From assembly GCA_020160935.1 (NCBI GenBank), contig JAIUPL010000022.1, positions 1 to 64,000 of the forward strand: a stretch of 64,000 nucleotides of DNA. Direction: 5' to 3'. Below are positions 52,376-59,716 of the stretch, piece after piece. The notes under the pieces were generated by a model that had not been told where the DNA came from, did not search any database, and saw only the letters and a program-made list of their open reading frames with translations. The position numbers and the translations under genes are program-made. Numbering within the stretch: the first letter of the stretch is position 1; each line of letters begins with the position of its first letter. This DNA comes from Bacteroidota bacterium. Lineage in GTDB: Bacteria; Bacteroidota; Bacteroidia; Chitinophagales; Saprospiraceae.

Positions 52376-52415
52376 CAAAAAAAAGCCCGAATTTTTCACA
52401 AGGAAAAATCCGGGC
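52376..52415 (-). terminator. Terminator after tRNA-Leu
   Basis: On the minus strand, GCCCGGATTTTTC pairs with GAAAAATTCGGGC and is followed by nine T. Same stem family as 10422 and 42551. Confidence 0.9.
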
Positions 52416-52428
52416 AAAAGTGTTTCTG

Positions 52429-52512
52429 TGACCACGACTGGAGTCGAACCAGCACATCCGTAAGGACACCACCCCCTCAAAGTGGCGCGTCTACCAATTC
52501 CGCCACGTGGCC
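52429..52512 (-). tRNA. tRNA-Leu (anticodon GAG)
   Basis: 84 bases on the minus strand. The acceptor stem is GGCCACG paired with CGTGGTC, with discriminator A and no encoded CCA. The anticodon loop TTGAGGG gives GAG between CCACT and GGTGG. A long variable arm (TGTCCTTACGGATG) and T arm CTGGTTCGACTCCAG identify a class II tRNA-Leu reading CUC/CUU. Confidence 0.95.
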
Positions 52513-52595
52513 ATGCGCTTTTCAAAAGCGGCGGCAAAGATAAGAGGCTTTGGGGAAAAAAGAAGAAGAGGGAGAAAAAAAGGTTGAATACGTGA

Positions 52596-52760
52596 GGGAG
52601 GAGTTATGAGTTATGAGTTATGAGTTATGAGTTATGAGTTATGAGTTATGAGTTATGAGTTATGAGTTATGATGCTGTACTCATGGCTTTTTTATTAGAG
52701 TAGCCAAAAGCAACGTGAAAACAACTCATAACTCATAACTCATAACTCATAACTCCTCCC
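52596..52760. repeat. Composite palindrome, GTTATGA arms, expanded
   Basis: GGGAGGAGTTATGAG followed by about ten GTTATGA units in the left arm, but only about five in the right arm (ending CTCCTCCC at 52760). The core TGTACTCATGGC...TTTTTTATTAGAGTAGCCAAAAGC resembles those at 7611 and 40343. It lies downstream of dnaJ. The unequal arms show that unit number changes. Confidence 0.93.
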
Positions 52761-52761
52761 T

Positions 52762-53925
52762 TTACCCAAAAATATCCCTTACCCGCTCAAAAAAACTCTT
52801 GTCTTCCTTGCCGGGGTTGGGCTGGAAATTGGGCATGTCGCGCAATTTTTCCAGGAGTCGTTTTTCTTCGTCGTTGAATTTTTTCGGAACCCATACGTTC
52901 ACGTGGATCAGTTCGTCGCCCCGCTGGTACGATTGCAGACCGGGTAATCCCTTGTCTTTGAGCCTGAAAATTTTACCCGATTGGGTGCCTGGCGGTATCG
53001 TGATGCGAGCGCGGCCATCGAGCGTGGGCACTTCCGTTTTGGTGCCCAGCGCGGCATCGGCCACGTTGATAAACAGTTCGTACATGATATTGCTGCCGTC
53101 GCGGGTAAACTCCTCGTGCGGCACTTCTTCCACGGTAATGAGCAGGTCGCCCGGGGCGCCGCCTTTGGCGCCAGCGTTGCCCTTGCCGGCCATAGAAAGT
53201 TGAATGCCTTCGTGTACGCCGGCCGGGATGTCCATTTCGATGGTTTCCTCGCCAAACACGCGGCCGTCGCCTTTACATACATTGCACGGCGATTTGATGG
53301 TTTGTCCGGCGCCATTGCAGGTGGGGCAGGGCACAGCCGTTTGCATCATCCCGAACGGGGTTTGGGTGACGCGGTTCACCATACCCGAGCCACGGCAGGT
53401 GCCGCAGGTTTCTACGGAATTGGGGTCGCGCGCGCCCGAGCCATTGCAGGTATTGCAAGTGACCTGTTTGCGCACCTTGATTTTTTTATTGACGCCCGTC
53501 GCAATTTCCTCCAGGGTCATTTTTACGCGGATACGGAGGTTAGAGCCCCGCTCGCCGCGTGGCCTGCCGCCCCCACCGCCGCCTCTGCGACGGCCGCCGC
53601 CGAAAAATTCGCCGAAAATATCATCGCTGTCGAAACCGAAACGGCGCAGGATATCGTCCATATCCATGCCCTGGAAGCCACCCGCGCCACCCGCATTTCC
53701 ATCCACACCGGCATGGCCGAGGCGGTCGTAGCGGGCGCGTTTGTCAGAGTCACTCAGCACATCGTATGCTTCGGCGGCTTCCTTGAATTTTTCCTCTGCT
53801 GCTTTATCGCCCGGATTCCGGTCGGGGTGGAATTCGAGCGCTTTTTTGCGGTAGGACTTTTTTATGTCGTCAGCACTGGCATTTTTGGCTACACCCAGCA
53901 CTTCGTAATAATCGCGTTTTGCCAT
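52762..53925 (-). CDS. dnaJ: Chaperone DnaJ
   Basis: 387 residues. J domain with HPD in [17 protein letters not shown]; Gly/Phe-rich region ([26 protein letters not shown]); four CxxCxGxG zinc motifs ([36 protein letters not shown]); and the C-terminal substrate domains. It delivers unfolded clients to DnaK. It starts two bases after the grpE stop, so the two are co-transcribed; dnaK is not nearby. Confidence 0.97.
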   Translation of the reverse strand: MAKRDYYEVLGVAKNASADDIKKSYRKKALEFHPDRNPGDKAAEEKFKEAAEAYDVLSDSDKRARYDRLGHAGVDGNAGGAGGFQGMDMDDILRRFGFDSDDIFGEFFGGGRRRGGGGGGRPRGERGSNLRIRVKMTLEEIATGVNKKIKVRKQVTCNTCNGSGARDPNSVETCGTCRGSGMVNRVTQTPFGMMQTAVPCPTCNGAGQTIKSPCNVCKGDGRVFGEETIEMDIPAGVHEGIQLSMAGKGNAGAKGGAPGDLLITVEEVPHEEFTRDGSNIMYELFINVADAALGTKTEVPTLDGRARITIPPGTQSGKIFRLKDKGLPGLQSYQRGDELIHVNVWVPKKFNDEEKRLLEKLRDMPNFQPNPGKEDKSFFERVRDIFG

Positions 53926-53927
53926 GT

Positions 53928-54470
53928 TTATTTACCAACTACAACTTTCGCGTAACGGATGATGCGTTCGCCGAGGGAATATCCGGGTTCGAGGATGTCG
54001 ACAATTTTGCCTTTGAGTTCGTCGGAAGCCGCCGGAATTTCCGCTACGGCTTCGTGGATATCCGCATTGAAATCGTCGCCGACCTTGGTTTCAATACCTA
54101 CCAGGCCTTTCAGACGCGCCATTTGCACGAGTTTCTGGTGGATCAGTGCGGCGCCTTCGCTGAGTGAATCATTTTTGGCGGCCCTGTCAAAATCGTCCAA
54201 AATCGGCAGCAAAGATGCCAGGATGTCACGTCCGGCTGTCTGGATGAGTTCCATCCGTTCCTTGGCGCTGTGGCGTTTGAAGTTCTCGAAATCGGAGAAC
54301 AGGTACAGGTATTTATTGCGGCTTTCCTCGAGTTGTTTTTCGAGTTCGGCGATGCGTTCGTCATTTCCGCCTTGTTCGGGCGTATTTTCGAGTACTTCTT
54401 CCATTTCCTGCTCGCTCGTATTCGTTTCTTTTTCCGTCATATCAAATATTTTTTTGAAAGGGTTTTTCAT
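53928..54470 (-). CDS. grpE: Nucleotide exchange factor GrpE
   Basis: 180 residues: an acidic N-terminal tail (about 1-45), a long coiled coil ([20 protein letters not shown]), the four-helix part with [20 protein letters not shown] and a C-terminal beta-wing ([36 protein letters not shown]). It ejects ADP from DnaK. It is the first gene of grpE-dnaJ; the upstream gap carries a palindrome. Confidence 0.96.
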   Translation of the reverse strand: MKNPFKKIFDMTEKETNTSEQEMEEVLENTPEQGGNDERIAELEKQLEESRNKYLYLFSDFENFKRHSAKERMELIQTAGRDILASLLPILDDFDRAAKNDSLSEGAALIHQKLVQMARLKGLVGIETKVGDDFNADIHEAVAEIPAASDELKGKIVDILEPGYSLGERIIRYAKVVVGK

Positions 54471-54565
54471 ACGAAATGGTTGAAATCAGGGCAATTGAGT
54501 CGTGATTTCGAGTGCTTTCCGCAATTTCCATGCCTCGCGCGCGTGAATGTCAAAATGACAGGAGA

Positions 54566-54785
54566 AATAGAGAGTGAGAGATGTGAGAGAGTGAGAGATG
54601 TGAGAGAGTGAGAGATGTGAGAGGGTGAGAGAGTGAGAAATGTGAGAGTCCGTAGAGTGTACCGCTTGTTTCACAGACTTTTTTGATCGGAGCGGCACAC
54701 TCTACGGACTCTCACCCTCTCACATCTCTCACATCTCTCACCCTCTCACATCTCTCACTCTCTCACTCTCTCACTCTCTCTAAAA
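54566..54785. repeat. Composite palindrome, GTGAGAG arms, overlapping the TlpA-like 3' end
   Basis: AGAGAGTGAGAGATGTGAGAG units at 54568-54648 and mirrored units at 54710-54780. The core at about 54650-54708 is CCGTAGAGTGTACCGCTTG ... GCGGCACACTCTACGG. The right arm encodes the last residues (ERVRE) and stop of the TlpA-like protein. Both edges read TAGAGAG from outside. Confidence 0.93.
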
Positions 54786-55269
54786 TTTTCTCCAACTCTC
54801 CCGGCATCGGGTCCACCTCCAATATTTTGCCTTCGGGGTTGAGCAGAAAAAGGGTTGGGATCGACTTGATGTTGTAATGGCTGGAAATGGGCCCGCCGAA
54901 GTCGCCCGATTCCATCGTGTGGTATTTCCAAATCATGCCGTCTTCGGCGATGGCGCGCACCCAGTTGCGTGGATTTTGCTCGATGGCGACGCTGAAAATT
55001 TCAAAACCGCTGCTGTGGTATTTGTTGTAGAGGGCCACCAGTTGCGGGTTTTCGGCACGGCAGGGGCCACACCAACTACCCCAAAATTGGAGCAGGGTGT
55101 ATTTGCCGCGCGTGTCGCTGAGGCGTGCAGTGCTGCCGTCGGGCAGTGTCACCTGAAAATCGGGCGCCGTTTCGCCGGCAATAAAACGCGGTTGGCGGTA
55201 TTTGTACCAGATAAACAAACCGATCACCAGGGCGGCGCCCATGATCAGGTACGAGGTTCTTTGTTTCAT
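54763..55269 (-). CDS. TlpA-family membrane-anchored thioredoxin
   Basis: 168 residues. One N-terminal membrane helix (SYLIMGAALVIGLFIWYKY), then a thioredoxin-fold domain with the active site WGSWCGPCRAENPQL (WCGPC) and the cis-Pro region KSIPTLFLLNPEGK. It acts in the periplasm as a thiol-disulfide reductase, as in cytochrome c maturation or general redox repair. The final residues ERVRE are encoded by the GTGAGAG repeat, exactly as at the end of Mfd, so two unrelated proteins share a repeat-derived tail. Confidence 0.92.
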   Translation of the reverse strand: MKQRTSYLIMGAALVIGLFIWYKYRQPRFIAGETAPDFQVTLPDGSTARLSDTRGKYTLLQFWGSWCGPCRAENPQLVALYNKYHSSGFEIFSVAIEQNPRNWVRAIAEDGMIWKYHTMESGDFGGPISSHYNIKSIPTLFLLNPEGKILEVDPMPGELEKILERVRE

Positions 55270-55323
55270 GTAAATTCGTATTGGAAGGATAAATTTTGTG
55301 AAGATTCATGGAGATTTGCGGGG

Positions 55324-55530
55324 CGGTTTGTTTCCTGCAGATTGGCTATCCGTAGAGTAATGTCCCGCAGATGACGCAGAATACACGCAGATTTCCGCAG
55401 ATCGTAGCGTACACCTATTTTTTTAAATCATTGTAATAACGTGTACTCTACGATCTGCGGAAATCTGCGTGTATTCTGCGCCATCTGCGGGAAATAAATC
55501 TGTGGGAAACCATTCTACGGAAAACAAACC
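55324..55530. repeat. Composite palindrome, CGCAGATTTCCGCAGAT arms
   Basis: Arms of CGCAGAT units (55365-55405) and mirrored GAAATCTGCGTG units, with core CGTAGCGTACACCTA ... GTGTACTCTACG at about 55402-55453; outer CCGTAGAG and CTACGG (55350, 55520) and GGTTTGTTT are mirrored as well. It is the same class as 19822. It lies between the divergent TlpA-like gene and mnmE and fills most of that 316-base gap. Confidence 0.9.
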
Positions 55531-55561
55531 TGCACGCAAATCTGCACGAAATTCCGCAAAT

Positions 55562-55569
55562 TAATTTTG
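55562..55569 (+). promoter_or_regulatory. -7 box (TAATTTTG) for mnmE
   Basis: TAnnTTTG match ending 16 bases before the mnmE ATG; the leader would be very short. Confidence 0.5.
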
Positions 55570-55585
55570 CCCAGTCCGAACTCCC

Positions 55586-57055
55586 ATGCGTATTCCAGAT
55601 ATTTCCGATACGATTGTCGCCCTCGCTACACCACCGGGCATTGGCGCCATCGGAATCATCCGTTTAAGCGGTCCCGAAGCCATCCCGCTGGCCGACCGAA
55701 TTTTTAAAGGCAAGGTGCTGGCCGAGCAGCCTACGCACACCGCACATTTCGGTCGCATCGAAGCGGCAGACGGCCGCGCGCTGGACGAGGTGCTAGCCAC
55801 CGTATTCCACGACCGCCGCTCGTACACCGGACAGCCCACCGTGGAATTCGGCTGCCACGGATCGCCGTATATCCAGCAGGAAATCATACAGTTGTGCCTG
55901 CACGAAGGCGCGCGCATGGCCGAGCCGGGGGAGTTTACGCTGCGCGCTTTTCTCAATGGCCGCATGGACCTTAGCCAGGCAGAGGCCGTGGCCGACCTCA
56001 TTGCCAGCCAAAGCGAAGCGGGCCATACCGTGGCGCTGCGCCAGTTGCGCGGCGGCTTTCGCAGCGAAATCCAGCAATTGCGCAGCGAATTGATCGATTT
56101 TGCCAGCCTCGTCGAACTCGAACTCGACTTCGGCGAAGAAGACGTGGAATTTGCCGACCGCGACGACCTGAAAAAGTTGGTACAGAAAATACGCGCCCAC
56201 CTTCGTCCGCTCATCCAGTCCTTCGCCCTCGGCAATGCCATCAAAACAGGCGTCAGCACTGTCATCGCCGGCCGCCCCAATGCCGGGAAAAGCACCTTGC
56301 TCAATGCCCTGCTCAACGAAGAACGCGCCATTGTGAGCGATATTCCCGGCACCACCCGCGACACGATCGAAGAAGTGCTGAATATAAAAGGTGTGCAGTT
56401 TCGCCTGATCGACACGGCCGGTATCCGCGAAGCACAGGACGCCATCGAAGCCATCGGCGTGGCCAAAACGATGGAAAAAATCGAGCAGGCGGCCATTCTT
56501 GTCTATGTGTGGGACGTCGCTGGCGGCATGACACTCGCCGAGGTGCGCGCCGACCTCCAACAACTCGCCCCCACAGGCGACCACTTGCTCGTGGTGTGCA
56601 ATAAAATGGATCGCAACCCGCTGTTCCAAACCGACTGGCTCGTCGATCCCACTCTGCCCGGCATCCACCCCTACCTGCTCCCTGAAGATTCTCAGGACTC
56701 ACTACTCACTACTCACTACTCACCATTCACCATTCATCATTCATCATTAATTGCCGTTTCCGCAAAGAATGCAATGAACATCGAGTACCTCAAAGAAAAA
56801 CTCTACGACCTGGCCGTGGGCAGCGAACTGGCTACCGACCACACCATCGTGACCAATGCCCGACACCACGACGCCCTGCGCCGGGCCGATACCGCCCTGG
56901 CCGAGGTGCTGCACGGACTGGAAACGGGCGTCACGGGCGATTTTGTGGCGCAGGATATCCGGCACGCACTGGCGTATCTGGGGGAGATTACGGGGGAAAT
57001 TGGGGTGGAGGATTTATTGGGGAATATTTTTGGGAAGTTTTGTATTGGAAAGTAA
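55586..57055 (+). CDS. mnmE: tRNA uridine-5-carboxymethylaminomethyl GTPase MnmE
   Basis: 489 residues. The N-terminal tetrahydrofolate-binding domain has TIVALATPPGIGAIGIIRLS. The inserted G domain has G1 GRPNAGKST, G2 GTTRDTIEE, G3 DTAGIR, G4 NKMD and G5 SAK. The helical C-terminus ends in FCIGK with the family's C-terminal Cys-x-Gly-Lys. With MnmG it makes cmnm5U34 in tRNA. Between G4 and G5 there is a repeat-encoded insertion (about residues 369-388, SLLTTHYSPFTIHHSSL), in frame, in a surface loop. Confidence 0.96.
   Translation: MRIPDISDTIVALATPPGIGAIGIIRLSGPEAIPLADRIFKGKVLAEQPTHTAHFGRIEAADGRALDEVLATVFHDRRSYTGQPTVEFGCHGSPYIQQEIIQLCLHEGARMAEPGEFTLRAFLNGRMDLSQAEAVADLIASQSEAGHTVALRQLRGGFRSEIQQLRSELIDFASLVELELDFGEEDVEFADRDDLKKLVQKIRAHLRPLIQSFALGNAIKTGVSTVIAGRPNAGKSTLLNALLNEERAIVSDIPGTTRDTIEEVLNIKGVQFRLIDTAGIREAQDAIEAIGVAKTMEKIEQAAILVYVWDVAGGMTLAEVRADLQQLAPTGDHLLVVCNKMDRNPLFQTDWLVDPTLPGIHPYLLPEDSQDSLLTTHYSPFTIHHSSLIAVSAKNAMNIEYLKEKLYDLAVGSELATDHTIVTNARHHDALRRADTALAEVLHGLETGVTGDFVAQDIRHALAYLGEITGEIGVEDLLGNIFGKFCIGK
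56690..56748. repeat. In-frame repeat arm inside mnmE
   Basis: TCTCAGGACTCACTACTCAC and then ACTCACT, CCATTCA and TCATTCATCATT units lie within the coding sequence. The reverse strand reads as GTGAGTAGTGAGTA and ATGATGAATGATG, the same style as the palindrome arms. No mirrored copy is present. Confidence 0.85.
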
Positions 57056-57059
57056 GTTG

Positions 57060-57067
57060 TATTTTTG
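57060..57067 (+). promoter_or_regulatory. -7 box (TATTTTTG)
   Basis: TAnnTTTG match 18 bases before the small gene at 57086. Confidence 0.45.
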
Positions 57068-57085
57068 TTGAAAATCTTTCCACTT

Positions 57086-57286
57086 ATGTACCGTTTGGAT
57101 CGCCAGGCTTTTACTGTTCAAAATTTTGAATCTGCTGCACATCAGCGGGCGTATTGGTTGAGTAAGTCACCAACCGAACGATTGTCAGCAGCCTGGTATC
57201 TTGTTTGTGCGGCCTGGAATCTGGATCCAAAGGTTCCACAAAGACTGGATCGTGGACAGTTTTCCATTCGTCAACACCTCGCCTGA
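57086..57286 (+). CDS. Small conserved protein of unknown function
   Basis: 66 residues: MYRLDRQAFTVQNFESAA followed by a helical stretch with AYWLSKSPTERLSAAWYL and a tail LDRGQFSIRQH. From memory, short proteins of this form (a repeated L-D-R/K-x-x-F motif at both ends and a WLSKTPxERLxAAWYL centre) are common in Bacteroidota, often beside nucleotidyltransferase or toxin-type genes; no function is known to me. Start ATG 57086 (TTG 57065 is possible). It is the first gene of the accessory segment. Confidence 0.7.
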   Translation: MYRLDRQAFTVQNFESAAHQRAYWLSKSPTERLSAAWYLVCAAWNLDPKVPQRLDRGQFSIRQHLA

Positions 57287-57639
57287 TCCTATCTTTTCGT
57301 TCACCTCATCTCTCGGATTTGCTGGAAGCAAGGCGCTCGGCAGGGCGTCTGAAGGATCTGAATGATCTGTAAAACTTGAATGGGTGACAATGTCGGAAAG
57401 TAACTCTTGCAAAAACTGCAACTATTCGGAAATTCCGAAAGGTTGATCTTCCAGGCTTATTGTTGACAATTGTTGCAAAAAATGCAACGACTTGGTGTAA
57501 AATACAATTCTCAACTGTCAAGAAATCCTTGACGGTTCACCCTTTTGTTGGGTCATGAGGTTTTCAAGCGACAAGTATTTCGACCTTTTTGAGCCAATTT
57601 TACGTGTTTGGAAGCCCTGAACCCGTTTTTTGGACTGTT
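57287..57639. other. Gene-free stretch without recognised features
   Basis: 353 bases with stop codons in all frames and no hairpin with a T-run. It contains two short TTGTTGCAAAAA/ATGCAACGAC-like segments but nothing convincing. It could be decayed coding sequence. Confidence 0.5.
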
Positions 57640-57962
57640 TAATAGGTATTGTGTAGTGTCTAATACGTTCTTTTGATAGTCTAATACGTCCGTTTGATAG
57701 TCTAATACGTCCGCGATGTATCTGAATACGTGCATCATGTATTCTAATACGTACGTGACGTATCTGAATACGTACATTATGTATTAGAATACATCGCGGA
57801 CGTATTAGACTATCAAAAGAACGTATTAGCCGGTCAAAAGGACGTATTAGGGCGTATAAATCACACGTCTGACGGTATGATGTACCTATTGAAGAGTATA
57901 GGGCACGGGTTGGACGGTGCAGATTACGTATTAGGGAGTGTGGGAGACGCATTAGTTTTTCA
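57640..57962. repeat. 21-bp-periodic palindromic array
   Basis: A strict 21-base period begins at 57661 and recurs at 57682, 57703, 57724, 57745, 57766 and 57787, each unit carrying TAATACGT or GAATACGT. The same phase continues to about 57955 with the motif on the opposite strand (ACGTATTA). The centre is mirrored: TCTTTTGATAGTCTAATACG on the left and CGTATTAGACTATCAAAAGA on the right. Both strands stay open in some frames because of the period (heptad-like VLDYQKN peptides), but no start or codon signal supports a gene. Bases 57963-58122 hold two small GC-rich hairpins and no gene. Confidence 0.9.
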
Positions 57963-58122
57963 AGTGATATGCATCTGGGGATAGATTTGCCGGCACAGCC
58001 GGCGCGAATGGAAAGCATGCGGCACAGCCGCTGCGCTAGCGCATCTGTTTATGTATTGGGGTTTAGTGGATGTGGGTAGCCTGTTAGCCAGCAGGTTAGA
58101 AGGTGCAGATGATTGGAACTCC

Positions 58123-59403
58123 TTATTTTAGGGTTGTATTCGAAGGAAGTATTGAAGGCTGCTTTTGATTAATTTGGTGAAAAACGCTATCTAACCTGGA
58201 TATTTCCTCATCAATTAACGATTGATTAGTTTCTTTTCTAATGCCAAGCAAAGTGCTTTTGGAATTTAAGTACATACTAGCACTATTTGCTGGAGTCATT
58301 CCCTTGGTCGAAAGTAATGTGATAGATGTAAGTGAAAAGTGTTTGATAGCGATTTCTGAGTTTGGGCATGTTTTAAGATAGTCTTTCAGCATGGAATATA
58401 TCATACCTTCGGTCTGAATAAGGATTTGGAATGGGATCTTGGATGATTGATTTTTGACAGCCTTATCAACTTCTGTAGAAATGGGCCCGTAAGCGCAAAG
58501 TAAAAAATCCGTCATCATGTTCTCATTGCATTTGTTGTAGCGTTTGAGGTACTTTCGAAAAATGCCGGATGCTTTGAGCATATTCGCGATTGGGCCGTCA
58601 TTTATCATCAGCGCTTTGGTTATAAGAAAAGTGTAAATGACTCTGTCCACATCTTCCTGAAGCGCACCGTTACCAAGATCATAGATACGCTCGATCTTTT
58701 GGATTTTAGTATCGCCAAAATCTTTAGTGAAGCAAATTTTATTGATTTTGTTAACCACGGAGTATTTAATTGCCAGTTCGTATCCATCTTTATCACAATC
58801 CTCATTGTAATCTCCCCAAATGACCAGATCGACACCTTTGTCTAATCCCAATAAATGAGCCTCTTCCTCGGATTGTACACATTGGCCACTGAATGTTTCA
58901 ATATTCAGATTAAGACTATCTTCTTTAATTAAAGTTTTGTACCGATTGATGATCTGCTGTTCATAACTGGTTTCCTCTATCGTGCAATTTTTGATAGGAT
59001 TAAAAGGTAGTATCAATACTTTAACCGCTTCGGGTGGGAGTGTAGAATAATGATAAATGCCTGCAAGCAGGAGAACGATCGCCAAGGCTAAAGCACCTAA
59101 GAACAACCACCTGTGGCGCAACTCGCGTTTTTCGGATACACTGGCGGAAGGATAGACTTCATCTGCCAGATCTTTTATCAAAATAGTCAACTGGTGTTTT
59201 TCCCGCAGATGCTCATCCGGCGAAATTGTCAATCGGGATATTCGCATTTGCAAACTTTCTACACTTTGAAAATACAAGGCGACTTGTCTTTTTTGGCGCT
59301 TGGTAAGTTTGCCACCCTTGAGCACTTGAAGAGCGCTGACGAGGTCGCCATCTTTGATAAACTCAAAAATCAGGGCCTTGCTATCTTTTTCCATGTTATG
59401 CAT
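58123..59403 (-). CDS. Membrane protein with N-terminal effector-associated-type domain
   Basis: 426 residues. Residues 1-85 are a small helical domain (ALIFEFIKDGDLVSALQVL, VESLQMRISRLTISPDEHLR, LTILIKDLADEVYP) resembling the effector-associated domains (EAD11-like) that recruit partners in bacterial conflict systems. One membrane helix follows (WLFLGALALAIVLLLAGIY, about 103-121). The outer part begins VKVLILPFNPIKNC and contains GVDLVIWGDY, a beta/alpha pattern seen in TolB-N-like domains, then a helical tail without clear motifs. AT-rich compared with its neighbours, consistent with transfer. It lies next to a type I RM locus. The partner protein is not in the window. Start 59403 or 59394. 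Confidence 0.7.
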   Translation of the reverse strand: MHNMEKDSKALIFEFIKDGDLVSALQVLKGGKLTKRQKRQVALYFQSVESLQMRISRLTISPDEHLREKHQLTILIKDLADEVYPSASVSEKRELRHRWLFLGALALAIVLLLAGIYHYSTLPPEAVKVLILPFNPIKNCTIEETSYEQQIINRYKTLIKEDSLNLNIETFSGQCVQSEEEAHLLGLDKGVDLVIWGDYNEDCDKDGYELAIKYSVVNKINKICFTKDFGDTKIQKIERIYDLGNGALQEDVDRVIYTFLITKALMINDGPIANMLKASGIFRKYLKRYNKCNENMMTDFLLCAYGPISTEVDKAVKNQSSKIPFQILIQTEGMIYSMLKDYLKTCPNSEIAIKHFSLTSITLLSTKGMTPANSASMYLNSKSTLLGIRKETNQSLIDEEISRLDSVFHQINQKQPSILPSNTTLK

Positions 59404-59716
59404 AGGTTGAATATTTCCATTTGATGGTCATCGCGCTCACTGGAGGCTGAAATCCGGTGCCAAAGAAATTGAAAAAATGATGCTCTGCAAGCACGGTCAC
59501 TGCATTTCTGCAATACCCATGCGGCATGATGTTTGAAGCGATTGTGCAAACTTTTCTTCATCCTGTGGTATTAAATCATTGTGGATGTGTATGTTATTCA
59601 GTCTCTAATACCTATGACAAATTGGAATTTATCCTTTCCTTCGCAATGAAAAATAACATAGGAGCCACGCTGGAAATAGCAAAGCAAGAACCGTTGATAA
59701 ACCTAGTAGTAATAGT
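59404..59716. other. Divergent promoter region between the EAD-type gene and hsdR
   Basis: 313 bases without a gene. No TAnnTTTG box of good quality is visible on either strand; TATCCTTT near 59632 is the closest match. No inverted repeat is present, unlike most gaps in the window. Confidence 0.4.

Noticed and set aside
57518-58018. Arg/Ile-rich heptad-repeat protein on the minus strand
   Set aside because: The heptads follow from the 21-bp DNA period; other frames on both strands are open too, so it is more likely non-coding.
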